The translations under genes and the position numbers were made by a program. Of a DNA stretch of 64,000 nucleotides, positions 26,990-38,500 are shown piece by piece; within the stretch, counting starts at the first letter, position 1; every line of letters begins with the position of its first letter. Below the pieces are notes generated by a model that saw nothing but the letters and a program-made list of their open reading frames with translations, had not been told where the DNA came from and searched no databases. Location of the stretch: positions 11,216,256 to 11,280,255 of the forward strand of contig NZ_CP071793.1 in NCBI RefSeq assembly GCF_017498545.1, given 5' to 3'. The stretch is from Sulfidibacter corallicola (lineage in GTDB: Bacteria; Acidobacteriota; Holophagae; Acanthopleuribacterales; Acanthopleuribacteraceae).

Positions 26990-27660
26990 GTTGGGGCCTT
27001 GGTTGGGGACAGGCACCCACAACAGCTTTATCCCCAGCCTATTAGTTAACACGTCGAAACGGATCGATAAGCTTGGCCACGTTCGTTCACTTGGATGGGC
27101 ACGTTTACGGACTAGGGCCACGGCTTTTTGGGTGTTGGGCGGGGTTGTTGGAGACAGGCGGGAGTGTTGCTGGGGACAGGGGAGTGTTGCTGGGGACAGG
27201 CACCCACACCAGCTTTATCTTGCTGGGGACAGGCACCCACAACAGCTTTATCCCAAGGTGGTTGGGGACAGGCACCCACAACAGCTTTATCCCAAGCACA
27301 TTAGCCAACACATCGAAACGGATTGATAGGTTTGGTCACGTTCGTTCACCTGGATGGGCACGTTTACGGACTAGCCCGACTTTCGTAATTCAGGGGGCAC
27401 GCGAGCGGCATACCCTTGTGAATTGGTGTTGTTGGGGGTGTTGTTGGGTGTTGGGGGTGTTGTTGGGGACAGGCGCCCACAACACTTTTATCCCAAGCAC
27501 ATTAGCTAACATTCACAAGCGGTGGGCCCTTTATCGGGCTTTTGAGGACAAACATTCGCATCGCTTCGGGCTCTTGGTGCCTGTCCCCAACAACATTCGC
27601 GCTCGTTGGGGACAGGCACCCACAACACTGGGGACAGGCACCCACAACACATTTATCTCC
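26990..27660 (+). repeat. REP-like array 1 (GGGGACAGGCACCCACAAC units)
   Basis: About eight forward copies of GGGGACAGG, mostly continued as CACCCACAACAGCTTTATCC, lie at 27005, 27172, 27192, 27225, 27264, 27465, 27608 and 27630, and one inverted copy at 27580. A 74-base direct repeat occurs at 27042-27115 and 27301-27374. A perfect 16-base inverted repeat (27576-27591 with 27605-27620, 13-base loop) joins an inverted and a forward unit into a hairpin. Reading frames here are by-products of the repeats. The motif also flanks the RAYT gene at 42.5 kb. Confidence 0.9.
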
Positions 27661-28282
27661 AGCCAATTATCTCAAACCTTGTTGGGAGATAGTTACTCCT
27701 GACGGCATTGGGGATCCTAGCGATTCCAAGGGTCTCTTTCCATCCGTCGCTGTTTCTGGATCGGTGCTGGTTCGTCCTCTGCCGGATTCCTACGTTGGCC
27801 CACGGTTTTTCGATAATTTTCGAACTTGAAAAAATCAACCCAAAAAGCTATAAGCTCAGATAAGAAAATTTTGATTTACATTGCTCACTTAAAAACTCGA
27901 CCTTTCGAGAGATCGCGATCGCAAGGCAAGAGCTGAATGCCCTTCTTCGGCCTTACCGTCGGCAGCACTGTGCCTGCCCTACCAGCCTCTCGCGCAACCA
28001 TCCCATCTCCCTTCGAACCAGTCGGGAACGTACGCCCCATCGGTTGGGTTCGGGAACCGCCAGGTACTTACCTGTGCGACTTTTCTCTCGGGCGCACCAA
28101 CACTTTTCTCGTCATACAACTTTTTCCAAAACGCGATGTGCATCACAGCCACCTACCTGGTGAAGGCCTTTCCCCTCTTCAACCCGCATTGCTCGTAACG
28201 TGCCTGCTTCGCAGACGCAATCCCATGAGCCGTGCGGGCTCGAGGCCGCGTGATCGATCCATTATCTGGCGGGAGGTTCCGC
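27661..28282. other. Gap before the giant-protein genes
   Basis: There is no convincing gene in this stretch. It contains an A/T-richer piece at about 27800-27905 that may carry a promoter for the next operon, and one divergent ATG-rich segment near 27937 without coding character. The GGGAGG ribosome site of the next gene lies at 28271-28276. Confidence 0.5.
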
Positions 28283-31200
28283 ATGGCCACCAGACTCGGC
28301 ATCTACGAGTTGTTGACTCCCCAATTTCTGCTCGGCTTTACGTTTATCGAAGAAGTGGATCGCTACCTGTCGGTGCTGGGCGTCGACACGCTACACACCG
28401 CCTTCGACGACACTACGATCGTCTACTCGGGGACCATGTCCTTCGGCGGCGAACTGGGCAATTTGCCGAAGTTGAGTTACCGCGCACCCGGGGGCGCCCT
28501 GATCGAAGCCGAGGATTCAGAACTGGCCTTTCGCCTGACGGTCCCGCGGAACCCGGCCTCCAACGATTTTCAGACGGCGATGACCTGGCTGAACACCAAT
28601 GCGGGCGGCATCGGCCTCGAAGACACCGACATCGCGGTGAACCTGACCCAATTGATGCAGGTCATGGGTGGGCAGGCGGCCGCGGCTCCCAACACCACCG
28701 ACGCCTATAGCCATGGTTTCCGGTTGGAGCTGATGGTCAGTACCCTGAGCTTCGAGCTCGGCGAATCGTGGCTGCCCGGGAAATTCGAAGACCATCGTCT
28801 GGTCGCCGACAACAGCCATCCCGCCCAGAAAGTGCGCTTCATCCTGCCCAAGATGATCATCGAATACGAGCAGGGCCCCGACTTGAGCACGGGCCCTCCC
28901 GACATCCGGCTGAAGTCGTGGGGCCACGCGGGATTCGACGGCCCCGCCGACCCGGCCATGGGCGAACTGATCCGCATGGAGCCGGAAATCGCGGTTCACG
29001 AAAGCGGCCGCTTCGGGTTCGGCATCGGCCAAGTGATTCTGGACCTCAGCCAGGATGCGACCCCGCCCGAAATCCTCGCCCACTTCGGCACCGACGAGGC
29101 CTGGACCGGGCTGTACATCGAAAACGTGCGGGTCTATTACGCCGACGAAGGCAAGGACTTCGCCTTCACGATTGGCGTCAACGACGTGCTGATCTCGTTC
29201 GACGGCGAGGTGTCGCTGGAAGCCTTCGTCCACCTACTGGGCAACGAACTGGATTTCCGCTTCGACGTGCTGTTTTTCCACGGCGCCACGCCCATCGGGT
29301 ACCCCAGCGGCCAGGCCTCGGAAACCAAGTCCCAGGTGGTGGCGGGCAACGCGGTCGTGCCCGACAACGCCCACGTCCAGCTCTCCATCACCGGTGGGAT
29401 TCCGGAGTTCACACCGGATTTCAAATACATCGCCGACGGCAACACGATCGACCTCAACAGCTCCTGGAACACCACCCTACAGCGGATGCAACTGCCGCCA
29501 GGCCTGCCTCCGTCGGGCTTGTTGGAGATCAGCCTTTCGGACGATCACCCCAACGGCGCGCAGACGGTCTACCGCAAAATCGAACTGGTGCTGACCAAAC
29601 CCGGCAGTCAGGTCATTCCCGGCGCAACCCGACCAGCCACCGCGGTCTGGACCCAGACATCCAACGATCCCGTACACCGGGTCGACCACGTGGGCTCGCG
29701 CGGCTACGTGGAGATGTTCCACATCACCTCGTTGAACAACCCGTTGACCGAGGGCGGCACGGTCGAGGTCCTGGACCTCACGAACAACAACACCGAAACA
29801 CGGACCCTGGCCGGCAACGACTTCACCATCACCACACCGAAGAACGCCAACTTCCAGGTAACGGTGAACCTGAACCAGGCCGCATCCTCCCAGGACTTGA
29901 CGGAGTATTTCGATCTGCGCTTCCTCTACGATCGGCCACATGGCACCGAGTGGGAAGGGATCAAGCAGGACTACGTCACCAATTTCGAGCACGCACCCCA
30001 TAAACGGGACCCGGAGTACCTGAAATCGGAAGTGCCCGAGCCCGCCCGCGGCATCGGTCCGGCAAACCCGAGCGACAGCGACGCCCTGGTCGGCACCAAG
30101 GCCGTGCACGCCTGGCTCAAGCACCGGCTCAAAGTGGGGCCAGGCAACGAGAAACACATCCAGGTCACGGCCTACGCCAGCTACGAACGGCACGATGACG
30201 CGGACGTGGTGGATTACAACAAGCGGCTGGCGATCCGGCGCCTGAAGACGGCCTATGCGGTCATCGACGATTACAATGCCCGGGTTCAAAACGGCGAATA
30301 CGGCCCCGGCGAGGCCGAGGTGGTCATCGACAACCGCGTGGCGAATCCGGAAACCGCCAGCGACTTGGAGCTGAAAGACGTGGTCTTCGGCCAAGAAAAA
30401 GCGCAGAAAGGCGACATCATCCACGGTGACGACCCGGGCAAGGTGGAGACCGATCCCCGCGACTATCCGCCTGGCTCCATCAAGGGCCAGGAGCGCTATC
30501 GCAATGTCTACGACCGGGTCGCGGTCTTGGAAGGCCTGGTCGCGGCTCAGGTGAACCCGGCCCAAATCACCGGCACGCTCACCCGAGGCGAGGACGTGGT
30601 CCCCCAGATTCCCGTGCTACCACCTCCGCCGCCCTTCCCGCCGGCCCGGAAGAAGCCGGACTTCTTCCGTCGCGTCAGTCTGCGGATTCGCATCGAACGC
30701 AACGTGCTCACCCTGGTGGAAGTCTCGGGTGAGGTCAATTTCGAAACGGCCATGGAGCGATCCATGCGCAACGGGATCGACCCCAACATGCAGGCGCTTC
30801 GCCAGAACCCGGACGACGGCGCGGTGGAGTTCCTGCTCTCGGTGGGTTTCGACACGGCCACCCGCTTCTTGACGGAGAACCTGCAACTGCACGCCGCCCA
30901 GGGTGATACCGACGGCATCGTGCCGCCGCTCAGCAGTGTCGACGGTTCCAACACGACCTACAACACGTTGGGGTCCATGATGATCCTGGGCCCGATCCTT
31001 TCGGAGGTCACCGGCGCCTCCGGCAGCGACGACCCGGCCGATTGGGGCGCGATGGCGGTGAGCTGGGGCGTGCCCGCGGCGATCGGGGCGCTGGGCGTGG
31101 TCAAGGTGCTGCGTATCCTGCTCTACGGCGGCGAACTCAAGGCCCGCCAGTACGTGCCCCAGCAAGGCAACGCCCAGCAGTCGGACCTGGCCCTGCTCTT

Positions 31201-34200
31201 CGACTACGCGGTCGAATTCCACCTGGACCTGCTGGGCATCGTGTCCACCACCAAGCCCCTTCGCGTGCGTTACAAATCGGTGGGCTTCAACATGCACACC
31301 GCCATCGACACCAACGACGAAACGGTGTTCCAGCCGATCTTCGATCCCTCGAAGGGTTACGAAATCGATTTGGGCGATCCCTCGCTGCTGAGCCCGCCCG
31401 GTCCGCTGGGCGACCTGATCCGCGTGGCCGCGGCCCGCATCGCCCGCTACAACCCACTCACCCTCGAGTTCGAACTGGCGGTCAACCTGGACCTGGGCGT
31501 GATCACCATCGATCGCTTCAAGGTCAAATGGCCCATCAGCCCACTCGGCGTGCCGACCATTCTGCCCGCAGGCGTCAAGGTCGACCTGCCGGCCACCCTC
31601 CAGGGCAGCGGACACCTGCACATCGGCGACAACGGCTTCGCCGGCGCGCTGGACGTGACCCTGGTACCGATCAAGGTGCGCATCGCGGCGGCACTTCGGG
31701 TGGAGCGGTTCGACGATCTCACCGCCGTGCTGGCAACGTTGACGGTCCAATTCCCCTCGCCCATCGTGTTGGGCGCGACCGGCCTGGGCATCTACGGTTT
31801 CAGCGGCCTGTTCGCGATGCACTTCAAGCGCATCGAGCAGGCGCCCCAACCCCAGGATCCGGTGGGCCCGGCACTGGGCTGGCTGATCCGCGCCGACGGC
31901 GATCCCACCAAGATCGTCGACGGCAACGGCCAGGACCTTTGGGCGCCGGAAGCCGACCGCTGGAGCTTTGGGATCGGCGTCATTCTGGGCACGCTGGACG
32001 GTGGCTATCTGGACAATCTCCAGGGCATGTTCATGCTGGAACTGCCCGGACCGCGCATTTTGATCTGCGTCAAGATGCGCCTGCTCGACATGTTGCCCGA
32101 GATGAGCGAAACGACCGAACTGAACATGGGCCTGTTGGGCATCCTGGACCTGGATTTCAACCTGGGCCGCATCACCATCGGTGTCCTGCTCGACTTCGGC
32201 GCCGACGAGCTGCTGCGGATCACCATCCCCGTCGAGCTGTTCTTCAACTTGAAGGACGCTTCCGACTGGCACCTCTACATCGGGACCCACCTATCGCCGG
32301 CCTCGGCCACGATCCTGGGGATCGTGCGCGGCTCGGGTTACTTCATGATCGCCGGCAACGGCATCCAGGACTGGCCCGCGGGTTACGACCACGACTTGGG
32401 CGGCCTGTCGGTCGCGGGCGGGGTCGCGGTGTCGCTGATCTTCGGCAGCAAGGACTGGGGCCTGTACCTGGAGGTCTCGGTTCGCTTCGACGTGGGCGTG
32501 GCCTTTTCCCCCTTCTTCATGGCCGGCCTATTCATGTTCCGCGGCGAACTGGTGCTGTGGATCATCAGCATCGAAGTCTCGGCCGAACTGTTCATGCGCC
32601 TGCCGCCGGTCTACGCCGAGGGCGAAGTCTGCGGCAAGGTAGACTTCTTTTTCTTCGAGATCGAAGGCTGCGTCTCGGTGACACTGGGCGACCCCGGCGC
32701 AGTCGAGGACCTGCCGGACATGGTTACCAACGCCTTCCTGCAGAGCTACGCGCCGGTGATCGCGTCCGGCCAAGGCGATCGCCCCATCGACGGCAGCCTG
32801 GGTGACGCGCTGGCGGGCAATGCACTGGGCACGTTCACCGGGCAATTGATCGAGGTACCCATCAACGCCATCCCCGTGCTTCAAATGACGGCCTCACCGC
32901 TGGTGGGCGCTTCCAGCGAGAACTGGAGTCACGACGACGCTCCGGTGACCACTTTCACCGAGGCGATCAAGATCGCACCGGGCATGTCCGACGCGACGGG
33001 CCTGGTGATCCGCGGCGAGAAGCGCTACCGTTTCCGCCTCACCAAGCTGGAACTGCACGTCAAGCCACCCGGCGAATCCTGGCAGCCGGCGGTCTTCGAC
33101 GAGACGCCCCCCTCGGTCTGGCGCCTGGACCACGACGGCGGCAACGAAAACGGCAACGCCAAGATCGACCTGGCCCTCGGCACCCGAATCCCGACCACGG
33201 CCTCCTACGCGCTGGAACGATCCACCGAATTGACCACCAACGTGACCCGCACCTGGTCGCGCATCTGCGATATCGTCGCCCAGCCGACCCGCGTGCTCTG
33301 GACCTTCTGTAAGGTGCCGCTGGGGACCTCCGGCCACGGTTGGCACCTGACCGGCAAAGCGCTGCCGGATCCGCCCGGAACGCTGCGGGAATCCGGTCCC
33401 AATTTGAAGATCACCATCGAAGAACCCGAGTTCAGCGACGACGAGAAGAAGCTGATCGACATCGCCCGAGAACTGGGCGATCCCTTCCTGGCGCCGGCCA
33501 TGGTGTTGGGCGAGGAAAACGTGGAAACGCCCTGCTTCCGCGCCCTCCACATTCCGCGAATCCTGAAGCACAAAACGACCAGCATCGACTTCGAGCCGCC
33601 ATCGGACTACCAGGAACAACTCGATCGCCTGCTGGACCGGACTTGGATTCGCATTCATACGGGCTCCTGTCGTCAGGTACGGTTGCGCCTGGCCGCAAGC
33701 CGCTTCTGGCGCAAGGGCATGTTCGAGATCCGCCAACTGGATGCGCAAAAGAATCCGATCGTCACGATCCCCTTGACCCAGGTCGCCCAACACGTCCTGA
33801 CCCTCTCCGATCTGCCCGCGACCTGGTCCGAACCCACGCTGCCCTGGGACGAAGATGTGATCCCCGTCGAGCAGTACCTCTCCCACGGCGAACCGGAGTA
33901 CATCCAACTGGAACAGCTCTTCGTGGAACTGGAACCGAAAGAGGCGTGCGTGACGCTGGAATTGCGCGTTCTTCCCCACCGGGCCTTCTTCAATCAGCCC
34001 TACACCCTGCTGCTGGGCGACGTGGAGACCTACACCCTGGAAGAGGAGATGCAGAGCCAGTTCACCTCGGACAAGCAGGTCGACAAGCAGAAGGTGGTGA
34101 CGGAGTTCCTGGAAGAGGGCGACGACGTGATGCTGTTGCGACCCAACTGCGAGTACGCCCTGGAAGTGGCCTACAAGGCTTACCTGGGCGACGACAACCA

Positions 34201-35425
34201 GCAGGAAAAGGATTTTAGCAAGTTCTTCCACTTCAAAACCCAGGACAAGGCGCCCTACCACCTGGATTCACACGTTTTGGGCACTGCGCCCTTCCACAAC
34301 GAGGCCTGGCATTTCTACGGCGACCCGATCGTCATCGCGTTTAACGACCAGACCGCGCTGCCGCTGTTCAAGGCCTACAACGTCAAGCTGAAATACGTGG
34401 TCAAGGGTGCCGACGGCAAGTCGGTGATGCCCCCACTGTTCGACCTCGCCAACCAACCGATCGAGATGCTGGCCACGGACGGTGGCCCCAACGACATCGC
34501 ACCGCTCTCGGGCGATCAGGAGGGTGCATTCGCTTCGCCGTACGCCGAGACTCTGGGCGAACTGGCCGAGGTCCTGCCCTGTATTTCCACCGACGGCGCC
34601 GACACGACCCAGACCTACCTGAAGATCGCGGCGGAACTGAAGCCGTTGATGGATTACACCTTCGACATCCTGCCGGAGCCCGACGATCCCAATCTGCCGA
34701 TGGCGCTGGAACCACCTCCGGCCGCGGCCCAGGTCCCACCCGGCCAGCCGGTCTCCGGAGACGCGGAGGTCCCCTTCTTCCGCAGGCGGTTCCGCACCTC
34801 GCGTTACGCCGATCTCGACGAACTGGCCGCAGACGTGGCTACCACCCAACTGAACCATCGCCAGTTGACAGCGAACATCAGCCTCGGCGGCTCGGGAGCC
34901 GTCGCGGACGAGACGTTGACGGAGGCGTTGATGAACGCCGGCGAAGACGCTCTGGACGCCCCCTCCCGCAACCGGCTGGTTCTGTATTGGGTACCACACG
35001 GCAGCGGCTTCCGACCCCACGCAGTGCTGATCGAAACGCTGGAACCGGTCTGGCGGGAACGGCAGGAACCGAAGCTGGAGGTCGTCAAGGACGCGGTCGT
35101 CAGCGGACAACTGGTGGCCAGCGATCCCAACTTCAAGGTCGTCAAGGTGAAGACGGTCGCGGATCTCGAACTGGACCACCCGGACAACATGGTCGCGCGC
35201 TTCCTGTACGCCAACGGCGGCACCCGGACCCTGGTGATCTTCGACACCACCAACCCGGCGGTCTGGCCCCAGGAGGCCAACCAGCCGGTGGTGGCCGAGA
35301 TTCAGGTTCGGCGTCACGGCAGCCCCATCTACCAGAACATCACCAGCCAGGTGGCCACGCTTTATCGCGTACCGTTACCGCTCGATCCGCCTTGGGATCA
35401 GGAGGACGAAGATGCCTTTATCTGA
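28283..35425 (+). CDS. Giant multi-domain protein (2380 residues) with OmpA-like segment
   Basis: Start ATG 28283 follows GGGAGG by 6 bases; a GTG 17 codons earlier has no ribosome site. There is no signal peptide. Residues 1-450 are beta-rich. Near 610-660 the text HIQVTAYASYERHDD, then YNKRLAIRRLKTAYAVI, resembles an OmpA-C peptidoglycan-binding core, though I would not call it certain. Residues of about 780-1500 hold long amphipathic strands with Asp/Gly turns (LEFELAVNLDLGVITIDRFK; GSGHLHIGDNGFAGALDVTL; GVLLDFGADELLRITIPVEL), like the large beta-structured DUF families; DUF6603 is one I would test. The C-terminal 900 residues are mixed alpha/beta. Two more very large genes follow with short gaps, so the three are probably one functional unit. 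Confidence 0.75.
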   Translation: MATRLGIYELLTPQFLLGFTFIEEVDRYLSVLGVDTLHTAFDDTTIVYSGTMSFGGELGNLPKLSYRAPGGALIEAEDSELAFRLTVPRNPASNDFQTAMTWLNTNAGGIGLEDTDIAVNLTQLMQVMGGQAAAAPNTTDAYSHGFRLELMVSTLSFELGESWLPGKFEDHRLVADNSHPAQKVRFILPKMIIEYEQGPDLSTGPPDIRLKSWGHAGFDGPADPAMGELIRMEPEIAVHESGRFGFGIGQVILDLSQDATPPEILAHFGTDEAWTGLYIENVRVYYADEGKDFAFTIGVNDVLISFDGEVSLEAFVHLLGNELDFRFDVLFFHGATPIGYPSGQASETKSQVVAGNAVVPDNAHVQLSITGGIPEFTPDFKYIADGNTIDLNSSWNTTLQRMQLPPGLPPSGLLEISLSDDHPNGAQTVYRKIELVLTKPGSQVIPGATRPATAVWTQTSNDPVHRVDHVGSRGYVEMFHITSLNNPLTEGGTVEVLDLTNNNTETRTLAGNDFTITTPKNANFQVTVNLNQAASSQDLTEYFDLRFLYDRPHGTEWEGIKQDYVTNFEHAPHKRDPEYLKSEVPEPARGIGPANPSDSDALVGTKAVHAWLKHRLKVGPGNEKHIQVTAYASYERHDDADVVDYNKRLAIRRLKTAYAVIDDYNARVQNGEYGPGEAEVVIDNRVANPETASDLELKDVVFGQEKAQKGDIIHGDDPGKVETDPRDYPPGSIKGQERYRNVYDRVAVLEGLVAAQVNPAQITGTLTRGEDVVPQIPVLPPPPPFPPARKKPDFFRRVSLRIRIERNVLTLVEVSGEVNFETAMERSMRNGIDPNMQALRQNPDDGAVEFLLSVGFDTATRFLTENLQLHAAQGDTDGIVPPLSSVDGSNTTYNTLGSMMILGPILSEVTGASGSDDPADWGAMAVSWGVPAAIGALGVVKVLRILLYGGELKARQYVPQQGNAQQSDLALLFDYAVEFHLDLLGIVSTTKPLRVRYKSVGFNMHTAIDTNDETVFQPIFDPSKGYEIDLGDPSLLSPPGPLGDLIRVAAARIARYNPLTLEFELAVNLDLGVITIDRFKVKWPISPLGVPTILPAGVKVDLPATLQGSGHLHIGDNGFAGALDVTLVPIKVRIAAALRVERFDDLTAVLATLTVQFPSPIVLGATGLGIYGFSGLFAMHFKRIEQAPQPQDPVGPALGWLIRADGDPTKIVDGNGQDLWAPEADRWSFGIGVILGTLDGGYLDNLQGMFMLELPGPRILICVKMRLLDMLPEMSETTELNMGLLGILDLDFNLGRITIGVLLDFGADELLRITIPVELFFNLKDASDWHLYIGTHLSPASATILGIVRGSGYFMIAGNGIQDWPAGYDHDLGGLSVAGGVAVSLIFGSKDWGLYLEVSVRFDVGVAFSPFFMAGLFMFRGELVLWIISIEVSAELFMRLPPVYAEGEVCGKVDFFFFEIEGCVSVTLGDPGAVEDLPDMVTNAFLQSYAPVIASGQGDRPIDGSLGDALAGNALGTFTGQLIEVPINAIPVLQMTASPLVGASSENWSHDDAPVTTFTEAIKIAPGMSDATGLVIRGEKRYRFRLTKLELHVKPPGESWQPAVFDETPPSVWRLDHDGGNENGNAKIDLALGTRIPTTASYALERSTELTTNVTRTWSRICDIVAQPTRVLWTFCKVPLGTSGHGWHLTGKALPDPPGTLRESGPNLKITIEEPEFSDDEKKLIDIARELGDPFLAPAMVLGEENVETPCFRALHIPRILKHKTTSIDFEPPSDYQEQLDRLLDRTWIRIHTGSCRQVRLRLAASRFWRKGMFEIRQLDAQKNPIVTIPLTQVAQHVLTLSDLPATWSEPTLPWDEDVIPVEQYLSHGEPEYIQLEQLFVELEPKEACVTLELRVLPHRAFFNQPYTLLLGDVETYTLEEEMQSQFTSDKQVDKQKVVTEFLEEGDDVMLLRPNCEYALEVAYKAYLGDDNQQEKDFSKFFHFKTQDKAPYHLDSHVLGTAPFHNEAWHFYGDPIVIAFNDQTALPLFKAYNVKLKYVVKGADGKSVMPPLFDLANQPIEMLATDGGPNDIAPLSGDQEGAFASPYAETLGELAEVLPCISTDGADTTQTYLKIAAELKPLMDYTFDILPEPDDPNLPMALEPPPAAAQVPPGQPVSGDAEVPFFRRRFRTSRYADLDELAADVATTQLNHRQLTANISLGGSGAVADETLTEALMNAGEDALDAPSRNRLVLYWVPHGSGFRPHAVLIETLEPVWRERQEPKLEVVKDAVVSGQLVASDPNFKVVKVKTVADLELDHPDNMVARFLYANGGTRTLVIFDTTNPAVWPQEANQPVVAEIQVRRHGSPIYQNITSQVATLYRVPLPLDPPWDQEDEDAFI

Positions 35426-35503
35426 GACCGGGTCCATCGCGATGTCCCATCAGATTTGGATTCCCGATTCGTATTCCGGCCGCACCGGCGTTGGGAGGTT
35501 TTC

Positions 35504-38500
35504 ATGAGAACCTATTGGCCCCGCATCATGATGATGCATTCCTGTCCCCTGATCGACGCATACGAACAGGGCCGCCATCACAAAGTGATCGACCGCTTTT
35601 TCCCGGGCGGGGATACCGGCGGGGTGCCGATCGCCCTGCGTTGGGTCACGAAGCCGCTGTACGGCTTTTGTCGACGGCCGTTCCGCGTGTTCCGGCGCCA
35701 ACGGCGCTACGACGACTTGAGCAACCACGGCGAGCCGATCCTCACGACACCGATCAGCTTCAACGGTACCCGCACGATCGAATTCGACAAGCCGATGTTC
35801 GACGTCGTCTTCAAGGTCAACTTTTCGTTCGCCCACGTGGACGTGGTGGTTCAGGACGATACGTTCTACCCGATCGCCGGACAGAAGATCCGCATGTTGT
35901 CCTCGGGATGGGGACGGTTCCGAACCCACGGGATGTGCAGCATCAAGTTTTCGGGAAACTGCACCGTCGAGCGAATTCACGCAATCGATCAGAACGTCAT
36001 GATCAATCTGCCCGACTGGGACGAGCCCGTGCAATTCGTGGGTTTCCCCTACGCGGACGACGACATCGCCGCGCCGGCCTACCATGCCGAGCCGCAAGGT
36101 TACGCGGGCAGCCTGACCGACGGTCTCCATGCCGCCACGCAACGGTTGGACATCGCGGCCCTGATGCAGCTAGACTGCCCACCCATTCCCGGCGTGGCCA
36201 GTTCGCCGGCGTGGAAAGCGCCCGACTCGGCGGTCTACCTCCAAAACCTTCGCGACGGTCTGCATAGCGGAGAGTCGATTCTTCACGCGGTCACGGCGTG
36301 CCTGAACGAGACCGACGATTACGTGTACCACAATCAGCAGAAGGATTTCGTGCTGGACAAAGTGCTGCGCGGCATCAACCAGGTGGGCCAACCCGCCACC
36401 GATACCCGCGAAAACAAACTCGCGTTGCCCGTGGTTTCGACGACGTTGATGAATGCGGCCACGGACAGCCTGGCCGCCACCGGATTGGGCTACGGCACCA
36501 TCGATTTCCCACCCGAATCCGGGATGGGTGGCCGGCCGACGCGCGAGTTCCCTCGGTGGTTCACCTACCCGCCAGGTCGGTTCGATGTGCCCTTCGATTA
36601 CATGGTGAGCTATTACATTCACTATCTGGCACCGACCGGCCCCGACAAGGATCCGGAGCCGCGCGAGATGGATCTGGCCGCCATTGCCGAGTTCCGCGGC
36701 GAGCCGGAGGACGCCCTGAACCTGGAGGTCGCGATCCAGCACCAGGACCGTCCGGTCCAGCCCGATCTCCCCTTCATGCAGGCTCGCAAACTGAGCTGGG
36801 ACCGGCCGGAGCTGATCCAAGGTTGGGGCATCGCCGCGGCACGTGCGGGTCAAGATCCAGAGATGCTGAACCTGCCCCGATCGGGTGGCGGTTACCAGCC
36901 GTTCATCGCCCAGCGCGCCCTGTTCAACGGCGGCAAGAAAACGCATTATTTGGACAAGCTGGCCGCCCAGCCGATCACCGGCCAGAAGCAGACCACCTAT
37001 CATGTGATCGGGACCGACGTATTCGGTCGGTGGAGTGACTGGAGCGATGTGGCCTTCATCGCCCAGGCGCCCGACGTGAAAGGGCCCGGCATCAAGCAGG
37101 TGACCTTCGTGCCCTACGATCCGACCGATGAAACGGGCGATCTCGTCATCGATTTCGCCTGGGACTGGTCGGACCGCAGTCCCCGTCGCATTCGGTTCTC
37201 CGGGAAGTTCTTCGCGGCCGACGGCACCACGCCCGGTACCACGCCGCCGAACTTCTTCGCGCTCGACAAGACGACCAACGCGGCACCGATCGTGATCACC
37301 TTCGATGTGAACCAGAACCCCTTCAAGCAGTCGGGTCCACCGGCCCAAGTGGCCTTCCTCGAGGCATTGGATCAGGATCCGAATGCGGACGTGCGTGTCT
37401 ACCGGTTGACGGTTTCCAACGTGCGGTTCGCGTTCACCGCCACGGTCAAGAAACTGGGCTACGCGGTGTATGCGGTCGGCTACGAGAAGATTCGGCCGTT
37501 CGAGCCCAGTGACCCGGTCGGACCGGCCACGGTATACGCCCAGGATCCCAAGCCGCCGGCCCTGTCCTTCAATCTCCCCGACGTGACCTGGACCACGCCA
37601 CCGGACGCGACCGGCAAGGGCCGCGTCAAGCTGACCTGGCCGCCGGCATCCAACGCGGTGGGTTACATGGTCTGGTACAGTTCGGAGACCGCACTGCTTG
37701 AGGCCGCCAACCAGGCGCCGCCCGCCACCATCGACAGTCGCGCGGAAGCCTGCAAGAACATCGTGGCGAATGCCTACGACAATCAGGACGAAGATGCGAT
37801 TCGTGTCTTCACGCGAATCAACGACACGCCCATTCCGCAGACCGAGTTCGAGGCCGAGGTCACCTCCAGTTCGGATATCCTGCACCTCTACCGGGTCTCG
37901 GCGGTGAGCGCGACCAATGTGGAGTCACGTCGCTCGCGCTCGGTTTTCGCGGTGGGCATTCCCAAGGTCGTCAAACCGGGTCGGCCAGGACTGCTGTTGC
38001 GCAAGCACGCCAACGGGGTCAAGGTCGTCGCGATTCCGGGGGACAAACCGGATCCGCTCGGGTTCCGGGTGTTCCGCTGCCGGCGCGAAGGCTTGACGGT
38101 CCATACCGGATTGATGGGTGCACCGATCTACGACGAGAACGCGGGCTGGGGTGACGAGCAGGTGGTGGTCATGCGCGGTGAGCCGGCGGTGGCCTGCAAG
38201 ACCCTGGTCGATCCGCTAGCGACGAGTTGGTATCCCTACTATTACCGGATCACGGCACTCGGGATTCCCGATCTCTTCGAAGGCCATCTGTCGGGAGAGT
38301 CCCAGGCATCGCAAGGCGGCGAGATCACCCCACATCCGGAGGGTCCGCCCCTGCTGAACCTGCAGAACTCCGTCTATGCCCACAAATCGAATCGATTCAA
38401 CATCTACGGATTCACATCCGACGTGCCCGCCGGGTTGCCGCCGCTGGGACCGGCGACGATCGAGGTGTTCAACCTGGTCCTGGAAGGTCAAAAGACCCGG

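Noticed and set aside
26944..27702. Several reading frames of 60-210 codons across array 1
   Set aside because: They are made of the repeat units in different frames, with no family resemblance and no ribosome sites.
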